Source of the DNA: Lotmaria passim
Lineage: Eukaryota > Euglenozoa > Kinetoplastea > Trypanosomatida > Trypanosomatidae
Direction of reading: 5' to 3'
Length of the DNA stretch: 64,000 nt
Assembly: GCA_037349495.1 (NCBI GenBank)
Contig: CP140192.1
Span: forward strand, 1,318,001-1,382,000
In this document: piece after piece, positions 47,301 through 55,645 of the stretch
Layout: each line of letters opens with the position of its first letter
How positions within the stretch are numbered: the stretch's first letter is position 1
Notes under the pieces: model-generated
Told to the model about the DNA's origin: nothing
Seen by the model: the letters and a program-made list of their open reading frames with translations, nothing else
The model's database searches: none
Translations under genes and position numbers: made by a program

Positions 47301-48498
47301 GACCAAGGCGGAGCTGCGCCAGCAGCTGGTCGACCGCTTCAACGCGGACACGCGTGTGACGTGCATGATACTGTCCACCCGCTCCGGCGGCGTGGGGCTG
47401 AACCTGACCGGCGCCGACACGGTCATTTTCTACGACAGCGATTGGAACCCGACGATGGATCTGCAGGCGCAGGACCGCTGCCACCGCATCGGGCAGACAC
47501 GCCCTGTGACGATATACCGCCTCATCTCCGAGCACACAGTGGAGGAGAGCATCCTGCGGAAAGCACGGGAGCGCAAGAAGCTGAATAACGTCGTCATCCG
47601 CGGCGGCCAGTTCCACACAATTGCTGGCGTTAGTGAGCAGTACGACGACAGCGCCGCCGCGTTTGCCGCGCTGTCCGACCCGGTGAACCTGCGCAGCTTC
47701 TTTCATGACCTGGACGAGGACGCCACCATCGAGGCTGCTCCTGCTGCTGAGGCAACAACCACGCTGCCCTCCGCGTCTGCGCCCACAACGGCTACTGCTG
47801 GCGCTGCTTTGGCCGGGTTTAGCATGCTGGAGGAGATGGCGAACGTCGAGGATGAGGAGGACCGCGTCGCTGGACAAGAGTTCCAGCGCGAGATCGCTGA
47901 ACGGGAGGCGCAGGAGGCCGCAGGCGAAAGCGACGATGATGGCGGCGACGACGACACGGGGCGTGCGCAGAAACGCATACGGCACGACCCTGAGGGTCAA
48001 TACCCCGGCGTTCCACATCCAACGGGCGACCAGCGAACACTTGTTGCCAACGCAGACGGCGGCGATGGCAGCAGCCTCGCCGCCGCTGCCTGGAAACGGA
48101 AGGGTGTCAACACGCTTTGCAATGCTCTCCTTTACTCCGGTTCAGAGGCTAGACAGGGAGGTGAAGTCACGCAGGACAGGGCTGAAGCGAGCACGACAGC
48201 GAATGTAGACAGCGACCCTTCAGAGGCACACAAAGTGGTTCGCTTCGCGGTGCGCAAGCGTCAGCACGAGATTATACGCAAATCAGCGCTGCCCGTGGAT
48301 CAGCTTCTGACTTTGCAGTACGGCCGCTGTCAGCGCCAGGACGCGGAAGAGCGCTACGACGCTCTTGTGGAGAGCTACACTGCGCGGATGGACGAAATGG
48401 ACGAGGTGGGTTCGCGGGCTGATGATGAGGACGAAGAAAACGAACAAAATGCGCGGCTTCCTCGCTTTCATAGCGTAATCAACTTGCGCGCCGCGTAA
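44308..48498 (+). CDS. SNF2-family chromatin remodeller, SWR1/SRCAP type
   Basis: This encodes 1396 residues from the preferred ATG. Order: acidic start (MEEEERTID); a nine-residue poly-Gln; an HSA-like helical segment (about 87-200, WQRVALSALN then Arg/Gln-rich helices), which in SWR1/INO80 remodellers binds actin-related proteins; low-complexity linker with poly-Asn; the first ATPase lobe with Walker A DEMGLGKT (356-363), VLDEAHQVKN (DEAH 459-462) and LTGTPLQNS; about 330 residues of insertion (roughly 615-950); the second lobe with ALIFTQFVHMLNILERFL, STRSGGVGLNL (about 1023-1033) and DRCHRIGQTR (1056-1065); and an acidic C-terminus. HSA plus a split ATPase identifies the SWR1/SRCAP/EP400-INO80 group, which exchanges or positions H2A.Z nucleosomes in the nucleus. 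The motifs near the DEAH box and the insert favour SWR1. In trypanosomatids H2A.Z marks transcription start regions, a plausible but unproven setting. Confidence 0.9.
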   Translation: MEEEERTIDKASVGAQHGAAAVSPACPLTDRCVHSTSTSRACTPAQQQQQQQQQPINDFAVLVPLLQRTRPQRLPPPSFAAAPAVPLPLWQRVALSALNARQSSTQTQRKFGHIRLNASRELTRYHVELQERAERQRQQQREARARAGERVSAAVQKYWSRRGDGYQQLMKVEFDVIKHQHDLRKQEDLLRETEALTRKLLESFFSVSNKAAVRQKSSEEYQEGQGESGADAGESSVAAPTATSSTKGNAPEASSGLSPRQVEHDASADSLCSSEKLANNNNNNNSNNNNNKDDNAVSSGSAFWAKVGDDDDVPIENALSLLDTEQGKRPLRHYQRSSLRWMVHLYENNLNGILADEMGLGKTVQTIALLCYFAEYRNDWGPHLIVVPTTVVLNWKAELDRWAPGLKVLTYIGSAKERHQLRKGWTSEDAFHICVTSYNLVVQDRKVFRRRPWGFLVLDEAHQVKNFMSTKWQSLFDLQAEYRLLLTGTPLQNSIMELWSLFHFLLPFASAFRSNAEFKEWFSNPMDAMITGRSSLNEDIVRRLQALIRPFMLRRLKKDVESQLPTKTEKVVLCHLSRRQRSLYDDYMQLADTRQKLRGGGAGGVLSVLLALRKVCDHPDLFEERPTVSPFVLSYEALIEQLVPRAVLLQGNAATTTSQRTSRFPCFYVDDVNADNRAPFGECAACCENDGGAWPGGVATHLFTASFLAGSSALPWWAVQIQVDLPHVSNAEDLAAFAERYNPQAVWKESDLVLGRSHSRKGGDRCKPALQRCHAGSTLQAAFFDVLHAAAQSTVSRAHQTAAAQRQRYHAVKCARYVHVPQPCVLDLCQARLSRSFPALCPTITERATALFPVVEKMCVYVPAVLAAHPPRLRWLLPVTNSVPFESLDRTACAALIGDVAKRQDALLCGREPPRQTYDAAFFLCELWPMQVRRSFSFPDKRLLIHDCGKLQFLESALKEMRQEGHRALIFTQFVHMLNILERFLALVGVAYLRLDGGTKAELRQQLVDRFNADTRVTCMILSTRSGGVGLNLTGADTVIFYDSDWNPTMDLQAQDRCHRIGQTRPVTIYRLISEHTVEESILRKARERKKLNNVVIRGGQFHTIAGVSEQYDDSAAAFAALSDPVNLRSFFHDLDEDATIEAAPAAEATTTLPSASAPTTATAGAALAGFSMLEEMANVEDEEDRVAGQEFQREIAEREAQEAAGESDDDGGDDDTGRAQKRIRHDPEGQYPGVPHPTGDQRTLVANADGGDGSSLAAAAWKRKGVNTLCNALLYSGSEARQGGEVTQDRAEASTTANVDSDPSEAHKVVRFAVRKRQHEIIRKSALPVDQLLTLQYGRCQRQDAEERYDALVESYTARMDEMDEVGSRADDEDEENEQNARLPRFHSVINLRAA
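44443..44469 (+). repeat. CAG repeat encoding poly-Gln in the SNF2 gene
   Basis: Nine in-frame Gln codons (eight CAG and a final CAA) lie near the N-terminus of the remodeller. They are prone to length variation. Confidence 0.9.
45142..45180 (+). repeat. AAC repeat encoding poly-Asn in the SNF2 gene
   Basis: Thirteen codons encode seven Asn, one Ser and five Asn, in the linker between the HSA segment and the ATPase. The tract contains the same CAGCAACAACAAC string seen in several spacers. Confidence 0.9.
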
Positions 48499-48606
48499 GG
48501 ATGTTGACACACAACCGTGCAAAAGAGAGGAAAAAAAAAGGGACGTCACAGCAACGTTCTTCGTCATTTGCGAATGCATAACTTTAGTCTTCACATACAC
48601 GCACAT

Positions 48607-48627
48607 ACACACACACACACACACACA
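48607..48627 (+). repeat. CA dinucleotide microsatellite
   Basis: About ten CA units about 110 bases after the SNF2 stop codon, in probable 3' UTR. Confidence 0.9.
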
Positions 48628-49241
48628 AAGAACTTTATATTTCTTCTGAACATCGCCAACCGAAAAAGAAAAGAAAGACTGTTTTTTTTTCTGCTGTAAT
48701 AATAGTGACGATACAGCAGCAACAACAACAAAGAAAAAAGAAAGAAGGTAAGGCGTGGAACGCTACACAATGAAAAGTGTAAGGTAGACGTTTTCTCCCC
48801 TTCACTGCATCCAGTCCTTCTTTGTTTTGTGAAGCAGTTTCACCTCACGTATTTGTTCTCTCAGATGGAACCATCATGCATCTCACAAGACTACTTCATT
48901 GCTTCCCTCCCTCCACCCCTCCCCTTCTCTGCTCATCTCTTCTTGTCTTTCTGCGCTTTTCTTGTTGTTTTACAACGGTTCTTTTTTTTTTTTCAGTCAA
49001 ACAAAGCACATTCTTTATTTGTGACTAGTTCCCACTGTCTTTTTCTTCCCCCTCTCCCACGCTCACTGTGCGGAAGGACTCACTCAGTACAGAACAGTTG
49101 TTTAAACATACACTTTTTCTTACACAGACTCTTTATTGCTCCTGTATTTACTTCCCTCCGCACATCTTTTCTCTGTTTTTTTTTTTTTTATCTAGTTTGT
49201 TTTCTGTCAAAGTAGCAGCAACAGCTCACGGCGTTTGGCTA

Positions 49242-49278
49242 CTTTTTTTTTCTTTTCTCTTCTCGTTGTTGTCTATAG
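49242..49278 (+). promoter_or_regulatory. Candidate spliced-leader acceptor for the aldehyde dehydrogenase gene
   Basis: A C/T tract (49242-49275) ends in CTATAG with AG at 49277-49278. No ATG occurs between it and the ATG at 49349, which supports that start and a leader of about 70 nt. Confidence 0.6.
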
Positions 49279-49348
49279 CGAACGGAAGCCTCACTTTACG
49301 AGCAGAGCATACACCTATAAACACGTACACACACAGAAACTACTAACA

Positions 49349-50947
49349 ATGACGACCAAATTTGCTGTGAAGAACCCGGCCACGGGTGCTGTTGTGGGCG
49401 AGTACGTCCCGCAGCACGCGAAGGATGTCACAAAGGCCGTTGCCAGCGCACGCCAGGCGCAGGCTGGCTGGGCGAAGCTGAGCTACAAGGAGCGCGCCAA
49501 GCACTTGTACAAAATGAAGGCCTTCCTCTCCGCCAACGCCGATCGCGCTTGTGAGGTGATCACGGCGTGCAGCGGCAAGCTGCGCCAAGACTCTCTCGTG
49601 GCGGAGGTCATCCCCGGCTTGCTGGCATGCGACTGGTACGCCAAGAACACCCAGAAAGTTCTCGCACCGTTCAAGCTGCCTTCTGGCTCCTCGTTTTTCG
49701 GGAACAAGTCGAACGAGCTATTCTACGAGCCGGTCGGCGTTGTGGGCATCATTTCCCCGTGGAACTACCCATTTTCCATCCCGTTTGGCGAGGTGTTGAT
49801 GGGGCTGATGGCGGGCAACGCGGTGGTGCTGAAGGTGGCGACCAACTCCACGCCTGTCGGGTGCTTTATTGAGGAGGTCATGCGGGCCGGCGAGCTGCCA
49901 GACGGTCTCTTCCATCATCTCATCGTCGGTGGCGCAGAGGTTGGCACGGCGTTTCTGGCTGCCGGCGTCAACAAGCTCTTCTTCACCGGCAGCGTCAGCG
50001 TGGGCAAGAAGCTGATGGCCGAGGCCGCCAAGACGCTGACGCCGCTGTCGCTGGAGCTCGGTGGCAACGACCCGATGGTAGTGCTGAAGGACGCATCAAT
50101 TGAGCGGGCAGTGAACTGCGCCTGCTGGGCCGGCTACCAAAACGCCGGGCAGAGCTGCGGCGGAGTAGAGCGCATCTACGTCGACGAGTCCATCTACCCG
50201 GAGTTCCTCGCGCAGCTGAAGGCGAAGACGGCGGCGCTGCGCCACGGCCCTGACAGCCCGAACTTCGACGTGGACATCGGCTGCGTGACGACGAAGGCAC
50301 AGTATGACACGATCGACTCACAAGTGAAGGAGGCGGTCGCGCAGGGGGCGAAGATCGAGGCGCAGAGCCGCCCCGTGCCCGGCTGCCCGACCGACGGTCT
50401 CTTCTACCCCGCCACGGTGCTCACCGGGTGCACGCCGTCGATGCGGGTGATGTCTCAGGAGACGTTCGGCCCCATCCTCCCCGTCGTGCCTTTCAAGACG
50501 GAGGAGGAGGCGATCCGGCTCGCCAACGACTGCACCCTCGCCCTCACCAGCAGCGTGTTTTCCAACAACTCGAAGCACGCGATGGAGGTGGCCCACCAGC
50601 TGCAGAGCGGCGTGGTGACGGTCAACGACCACCTCTTCTCCCACGGCATGTCGGAGGCGCCTTGGGGTGGCTGGAAGGAGAGCGGTCTCGGCCGAACTCA
50701 CGGCTACCTCGGCTTGAAGGAGATGTGCAACGTCAAGTGCATCAACACGGATTCGATACCGGCGAAGTACGCGCCGCGCAACCTGTGGTGGTACCCGTTC
50801 AGCGCCGACACCTACAAGCTGCTGCGCTGCTCGCTCGATTTCGCGGCACCGAGTAGCTTTTGCAGCATGATCTCGAACCTGTGGTACGTGCTGATGCACA
50901 GCGGCTTTATGTTCAGGTCCTGGAAGGTGAAGGACAAGGCCGAGTAG
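49349..50947 (+). CDS. NAD(P)-dependent aldehyde dehydrogenase with C-terminal extension
   Basis: This encodes 532 residues. The ALDH fold is clear: VGVVGIISPWNYPFSIPFGE (coenzyme-binding core with the Asn of PWNYP), FFTGSVSVGKKLMAEAA, the glutamate motif LELGGNDP (Glu236) and the nucleophile NAGQSCGG (Cys270), 34 residues apart as usual, then ETFGPILPVVPF. The enzyme oxidises an aldehyde to the acid with NAD(P)+; substrate is not evident. The last 50 or so residues extend beyond the standard fold, starting at RNLWWYPFSADTYKLL and continuing with hydrophobic patches. This tail recalls plant ALDH22A1 and yeast Msc7 and may associate with a membrane. No PTS1 or mitochondrial presequence is seen. 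The start is the first ATG after a good acceptor; the frame upstream is poly-Phe leader. Confidence 0.93.
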   Translation: MTTKFAVKNPATGAVVGEYVPQHAKDVTKAVASARQAQAGWAKLSYKERAKHLYKMKAFLSANADRACEVITACSGKLRQDSLVAEVIPGLLACDWYAKNTQKVLAPFKLPSGSSFFGNKSNELFYEPVGVVGIISPWNYPFSIPFGEVLMGLMAGNAVVLKVATNSTPVGCFIEEVMRAGELPDGLFHHLIVGGAEVGTAFLAAGVNKLFFTGSVSVGKKLMAEAAKTLTPLSLELGGNDPMVVLKDASIERAVNCACWAGYQNAGQSCGGVERIYVDESIYPEFLAQLKAKTAALRHGPDSPNFDVDIGCVTTKAQYDTIDSQVKEAVAQGAKIEAQSRPVPGCPTDGLFYPATVLTGCTPSMRVMSQETFGPILPVVPFKTEEEAIRLANDCTLALTSSVFSNNSKHAMEVAHQLQSGVVTVNDHLFSHGMSEAPWGGWKESGLGRTHGYLGLKEMCNVKCINTDSIPAKYAPRNLWWYPFSADTYKLLRCSLDFAAPSSFCSMISNLWYVLMHSGFMFRSWKVKDKAE

Positions 50948-51460
50948 CTTGCTGGTTCGTTTCTGGTTTGAGTAACGCGGTGAAGAATTTGATGCAAGAA
51001 GAGTCTTCATTTGTGTCTATTATTATAATATTCTTTTATGCCAAAACGTTTCATGAGCATGTGAGATCAGGTTTGTTGCTTGCAAGTGTTTATTCTTCTT
51101 TTTTTTTTTTTGTTTGTCTCTGATAGCGAGTTTCTGTTTCTCTCCACATATATGCCACCTTTGGCAGTAGGTGCCTGCGCGCTTGTAGCGTGTATCAAAA
51201 AGTACATCTTTCTGTTTTTTTTTTTTTTTTTTGGAAAGGGACAAAGCAACCGATGTACAGGCGTATTCTGTGTGAATTGCTATATTGAAAGAAAGTGAAC
51301 CACAGAATCGCGTCTGCTTATATATACATATATATATGTATATGTATAATTAAACCGTTGCTGCGGTTTTCTTTCCTTCTTATTACTACCTTTCAAAACT
51401 GGTGTCAAGCGATTTATTTCTTTTTTTTTTTTCCTCTTCGCTCACTTAACATTACAGTTT

Positions 51461-51481
51461 TATTATTATTATTATTATTAT
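51461..51481 (+). repeat. TAT trinucleotide microsatellite
   Basis: Seven TAT units in the spacer downstream of the aldehyde dehydrogenase gene. Confidence 0.9.
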
Positions 51482-52110
51482 CTCATGGAGATGCTTCGCC
51501 TCTCTGTGTTTTTTTTTTTTCCCCACGCAGCAGATTTTGCACGTGGGTATACAGAAGCTCTTTTCTCCCCACTCCCTTCCTCTAGCGATTTGTGGGAGTT
51601 ATTGTTGTTTTTATTTGTGTCTTCTATTTACGTTGGTCTTTTAAACGCAAAAGGAGAGACGTGGAAACGTTGCGGAGTAAAACCAAAGAAGAAGAATAAG
51701 AAGAAGAAGAAAAAAAAAAAAAGGAGAGCATCAGTGCTATTGCGTCACTTGTGCTCATTGCATTTTACAGAGAGGAGGAGAAAGACAGAAGACGAGCGTA
51801 GTATGCAGGGCTTGGCTTCGTACCTGTGAGAGGGGAGCTTCCGAAACACTCGAAAAAGAAGCCAATTGCACTTCCTACTGTGCGCCTTCGACATAGAACG
51901 GAGTAGAAAACCATGTTGCCTGTCGCGCTTCACCTTTTCAAGTTGTCTCGCGTTGCCCACGTGAAACCCCTTCCTTCTCACGCGTCGTTTTTCGACCGTT
52001 CCTTCATGTGCGCTTCACAATTGTCAATTGTGAGCTTTCTCGACAAGAAGCCAGCTAACACTTTTTTTTTGTGTTTTATTTCGGCACGCAAGATTAGAGG
52101 AGCGTGCCAA

Positions 52111-52147
52111 CATTCTCTGTTTTCTTTTTTGCTCTTTTCACAAATAG
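52111..52147 (+). promoter_or_regulatory. Candidate spliced-leader acceptor for VPS28
   Basis: A T/C-rich tract (52111-52139) is followed by AAATAG with AG at 52146-52147. A second AG at 52158-52159 after TTTCACTTC is also possible. Either gives a leader below 30 nt before the ATG at 52175. Confidence 0.55.
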
Positions 52148-52174
52148 ATTTCACTTCAGCTCACAGTCTTCACG

Positions 52175-52804
52175 ATGGCTTCCATCGAGATTTCGCCTGG
52201 CGACCGCCAACATATCGACTACCTGGCGGACCTTTTTGCCGTCATCATTGCGATCGAGCAGATCGAAAAGGCAAACCGACGGGATCTGATTACGCAGGAT
52301 CAATACGCGGCGACGGTGCGCCGACTGCTGGAGAAGTACAAAAGCACAGTGGCCCACCTGCAGAGTGCACACAATCCGTACTTCACCACGATCGATGACT
52401 TCTTTGAGAAGTACTGCACGCGGTGCCTCGCGGCCCGGGCGACGATTCGCGACGGCCCCGTCAGCAGCCCCAACGAGAACAACGCTCGGTTTCTGGCTCG
52501 GCAGTCGGTAGAGTGCAGTGACCACTTCATCACACTGCTAGATTCGTTGCGGCTGCAACAAACCTCCGTCGATGTATTAAACCCGCCGCTGGGTGACCTG
52601 CTGCAGGTGCTGGGGAAACTGGGACTCACCACACAGGACTTCTGTGTGCGGCTGCAGGCGTGGCAGCGACGGCTAGATTGCATGAATGCGGCGGATATGT
52701 TGGACGAGGCCGCCTCGCGTGACTTCGCCTACGACTTGGAGCGTGGCTACGCGTGCCTGAAGGCATATCTGGAGAGCGACCCAACGCTTTCGAAGCGGAA
52801 GTGA
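52175..52804 (+). CDS. VPS28: VPS28, ESCRT-I subunit
   Basis: This encodes 209 residues, close to the usual VPS28 length of about 220. The N-terminal half carries the core-domain signature: DYLADLFAVIIAIEQIEKA (20-38), RRDLITQDQYAATVRRLLEKY, FFEKYCTRCLAARATIRDG. The C-terminal half (about 110-205) is the four-helix domain (HFITLLDSLRLQQTSVDVLN, LQAWQRRLDCMNAADMLDE). VPS28 pairs with VPS23/TSG101 and VPS37 in ESCRT-I on endosomes, sorting ubiquitinated membrane proteins into multivesicular bodies; its C-terminal domain contacts ESCRT-II. The start is the first ATG after the acceptor. The overlapping upstream frame (ATG at 51913) is in another register. No oddities. Confidence 0.92.
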   Translation: MASIEISPGDRQHIDYLADLFAVIIAIEQIEKANRRDLITQDQYAATVRRLLEKYKSTVAHLQSAHNPYFTTIDDFFEKYCTRCLAARATIRDGPVSSPNENNARFLARQSVECSDHFITLLDSLRLQQTSVDVLNPPLGDLLQVLGKLGLTTQDFCVRLQAWQRRLDCMNAADMLDEAASRDFAYDLERGYACLKAYLESDPTLSKRK

Positions 52805-53884
52805 TCGCGTCGTACCACGAAAGATCTGGAAAAAAAAAAAAGAAGAAAGAAGAGTGTGATACATGTAAATCTGCTTGTGTGCTTTACGATGAATTTGGGA
52901 GGCAACACCGCTCGTGTGAGGTTTTGATTTGCTGTGCATTCGACGCTTTTCCTTCCTTCCTTGCTGAGTGACCATGTTCATGTCTTGCTGTGCCCTTTTC
53001 AATAATCTGTTTCCTCCTCCTTTTTTTTTTTTCTCTATGGTGCTCTAGTGCCGCTGGACTATAAAGAGTTTTTTTTTTTGTTTCTTTTCGTGTAGAACAC
53101 AGCGCGAAGGGAAACAACGGTGCAAGTAGAGCTATCTAGCTGTCACTCTTCTACACTTTTTCTTTATCATATTGCTGCCTTTTTCTTTTTCTTTAATCCA
53201 GCTCGTTTACTTTTTACTCTTTTCTTGAAAGAGTGTTCCAAACAGAAAAGAAGAAAAAAAAAAAAAAGAAAGGGACACATATGCGCTTATCAATGTCCTT
53301 AGAACTGCCGCGCCATTGATTAGAAGGCAGCGAGCTGCTTTGCCCACTGTCTTGGTTTGGATGTGTCTCGTCAGTCTAAGTTTGGAGCGAGAAAAAAAAA
53401 AAAAACAAGAGAGCATCTCCCAATTGTAGAACTGCTTCTCTTGTCTGGAGGAGGTATCCTGCCTTTTAGTCGCGTTAAGCTAATCACCGAGGTGGCGTCA
53501 TACTACGTTAAATATAGTCGTTTTTTTTTTTCCCGAATCAACTTCTTCCATTTTTGTCGCCTTTCCTCCACCTCTGTTGTTAACTTAACATTGCGAGAAC
53601 CGCTTCGGTTTTTTTTTTTTTTTCGAGGAGAGTAGGTGTTCTTTAATAAAGGAAAAAAGAACATATATCGGTCCGAGAAAGATCGTGTGTTGCCGTCGCT
53701 TGTGGTCTGCAGCGTCCTTTCACCTTGTAATCAAAGGCACGTTGCTTGAAAACGCTGGCGATCCTCGCTTCTCTGCTTGGAAAAGTAAACCTGATCGAAT
53801 AACAGCCGTGTTTATACGAAAAAAGTCTACAAGAATAAGAGAAATAAAAGAAGACACCCTTTGCTTTACATTGTCGAACAGGCG
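52805..53884 (+). other. Intergenic spacer between VPS28 and CWC22
   Basis: The spacer is A/T-rich with T runs near 53021, 53071, 53521 and 53609 and A runs near 52830, 53256 and 53393. No coding or RNA gene is seen. Confidence 0.65.
53607..53627 (+). promoter_or_regulatory. Candidate spliced-leader acceptor for CWC22
   Basis: A fifteen-base T run (53609-53623) is followed by CGAG with AG at 53626-53627. No ATG occurs in the next 257 bases until the CWC22 start at 53885. Confidence 0.55.
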
Positions 53885-55645
53885 ATGTCTCTCTACGTCC
53901 CTCCTCACCGCCGCCAAGAGGCAGCGGCGTCCTCTTCGGCAGAGCTGACCTCCACGAACTCGCCGGCCTTTCAGCAGGCGGCGTGGCGAGCGCTGAGTCG
54001 CAGCATCACGGGCGTCGTTAACAGGGTGAGCAAAGACAACTTAGAACAGTCTGCCATCGAACTGTTTCGCGAGAACCTGGTGCGTGGACGCGGCCTGTTA
54101 GCACGCAGCCTAATGCGCACGCAGCAGGTGGACCCGGACCTGACGCCCATGCTTGCAGCGCTGGTCAGCCGCCTCAACAAGGACCTCCCGACGGTGGTGG
54201 AGCTGCTGTGCCGCCGTCTCGTCGTGCAGTGGAACCGTGCTTACTTGCGTAAGGACTGGCGCTACGTCGAGAACGCCAGCCGCTTCCTCGGGTGGCTCTT
54301 TCTCCTCCAGGTGGTTGAGGTGGACATTATTTACGAGCTGCTGCTGAAGCACCTCACGGCGGAGAAGCGCAGTGACGAGGACATCGACCAGGCCGCGAAG
54401 CTGTTCCGCGAGACGTTCAAGATGATGTCCATCCGGGAGCGGCGCTCCTTTCACGAACAGATCCTCACTCCCTTTCGCGATCTACTCGCCATGGACGACG
54501 AGGCCTTCCGGCTGTCAATGCGCTCGCAGGCGGTGCTGGAGTCGTGCCTGAAGGAGGTGCAAACGTGGGAGCGACGCAAGGAGTATGAGGAGGTGATACC
54601 CGAGTACCTGGTGCTGTTCGACCTGGACAGTCAGGAGACACACGCGATGGAGTTGGAAGAGAAGTACCCGACCGAGGACGCGTTGGATCGTTACGCGTTT
54701 GACGCTGACTACGACGCGCACGAGGAGCAGTACGAGGCGCTGCGGAAGGCGATCTTGGGCGAGGACTGGGAGCTGGAACTACTGCAGCAGGTGGCTGACG
54801 CCGAGGGCGAGGAGGACGACGAGGGGGAGAGGGACGACGAGGATGACGAAAACGGTGAGGAGGAAGCCGGGCTTGGCCACGGCGAGGCACGCAGAGTGGC
54901 TCAGGCTCCCGGCGCCGGTGCCGACAAGGCACCCGCAAGCACCGCCACTACTACCCCCACTAATGCCGCTGCCGAGCTCGACGCGTCCAAGACGCTCATC
55001 GACGCCGAGGAGCGGCGGCTGCGGCGGGAAGTCTACCTTGCCATGCGTAGCAGCATCCGGGCCGACGAAGCGGTGCACAAGATTCTCAAATACATGAAGC
55101 CGCAGACGGAGCGCACCATCTGCTTCATGGTGATCGAAGGCTGCTGCGAGGAGCGCGCCTACCGCAAAATGTACAGCATGGCAGCGGAGCGGCTGTGCAA
55201 GAGCAACGCGCGCTTTCAAGCGTTTTTTGTCGAGGCCTTTCACGCCCGCTACGAGAGCGCGGAGGAGCTGACGCTGAAACAGATAGACTACACCTGCAAG
55301 GTGTACAGCCACCTTCTGCGGACCAACTCCATCTACTGGAGCCGGTGCCTGAGCTGTCTGGACATCGTCGAGAACAACGAGTCACAGCGTCTGATTATTC
55401 AATACCTCTTCCGAGGCGTGGCGGAGGAGATGGGCATGGCGGCGCTGCTGGAGAGGTTTCAGACAGACGAGGAGCTGCGCTGGCACACGCAGAAACTCTT
55501 CCCGCTGAACCAAGGCGCGGCCGTCTTGGAGGCGGCGGTGAATTTGTACGTGGCGATGGGCCTGTCCGAGATGGCCGCGCCGCTGCGGGCGGCACTGGAG
55601 GAGGAGCGGTCGGCGTACAAGCGAAGCCGCGTGGAGCGAGGTTAA
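53885..55645 (+). CDS. CWC22: Pre-mRNA-splicing factor CWC22
   Basis: This encodes 586 residues, similar to fungal CWC22 and lacking the RS-rich tail of animal forms. It opens MSLYVPPHRRQ. The MIF4G domain (about 30-270) has the diagnostic strings RSITGVVNRVSKDNLEQSAI and LFRENLVRGRGLLARSLM. The MA3 domain (about 375-515) has LRREVYLAMRSSIRADEAVH, MVIEGCCEERAYRKMYSMAA and YCT-type HLLRTNSIYW. A C-terminal segment (MGLSEMAAPLRAALEEE) matches the 'GLGGLTxELR' end of CWC22. Between them is an acidic linker (EEDDEGERDDEDDENGEEE). CWC22 is a core spliceosome protein that loads eIF4AIII for exon-junction complex assembly. In trypanosomatids it would act mainly in trans-splicing, which matures every gene here; that step is inferred. 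The start is the first ATG after the acceptor. Confidence 0.93.
   Translation: MSLYVPPHRRQEAAASSSAELTSTNSPAFQQAAWRALSRSITGVVNRVSKDNLEQSAIELFRENLVRGRGLLARSLMRTQQVDPDLTPMLAALVSRLNKDLPTVVELLCRRLVVQWNRAYLRKDWRYVENASRFLGWLFLLQVVEVDIIYELLLKHLTAEKRSDEDIDQAAKLFRETFKMMSIRERRSFHEQILTPFRDLLAMDDEAFRLSMRSQAVLESCLKEVQTWERRKEYEEVIPEYLVLFDLDSQETHAMELEEKYPTEDALDRYAFDADYDAHEEQYEALRKAILGEDWELELLQQVADAEGEEDDEGERDDEDDENGEEEAGLGHGEARRVAQAPGAGADKAPASTATTTPTNAAAELDASKTLIDAEERRLRREVYLAMRSSIRADEAVHKILKYMKPQTERTICFMVIEGCCEERAYRKMYSMAAERLCKSNARFQAFFVEAFHARYESAEELTLKQIDYTCKVYSHLLRTNSIYWSRCLSCLDIVENNESQRLIIQYLFRGVAEEMGMAALLERFQTDEELRWHTQKLFPLNQGAAVLEAAVNLYVAMGLSEMAAPLRAALEEERSAYKRSRVERG

Larger units (their letters stand above)
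48499..49348 (+). other. Intergenic spacer between the SNF2 and aldehyde dehydrogenase genes
   Basis: It holds a CA microsatellite (48607-48627), a CAGCAGCAACAACAACAAAG tract (48714-48732) and several T runs (about 48681, 48980, 49178). Frames here read as Phe/Ser-rich strings. No gene is supported. Confidence 0.65.
50948..52174 (+). other. Intergenic spacer between the aldehyde dehydrogenase and VPS28 genes
   Basis: It holds T runs (51100, 51217, 51420, 51510), an A run (51711), alternating TA-rich sequence (51320-51348) and a TAT microsatellite (51461-51481). An ATG frame starting at 51913 extends into VPS28 in another register; its composition and position argue against a gene. Confidence 0.65.

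Noticed and set aside
51913-52398. ATG-started 161-codon frame overlapping VPS28
   Set aside because: It ends inside VPS28 in another register, spans the VPS28 acceptor region, and its sequence is not domain-like.
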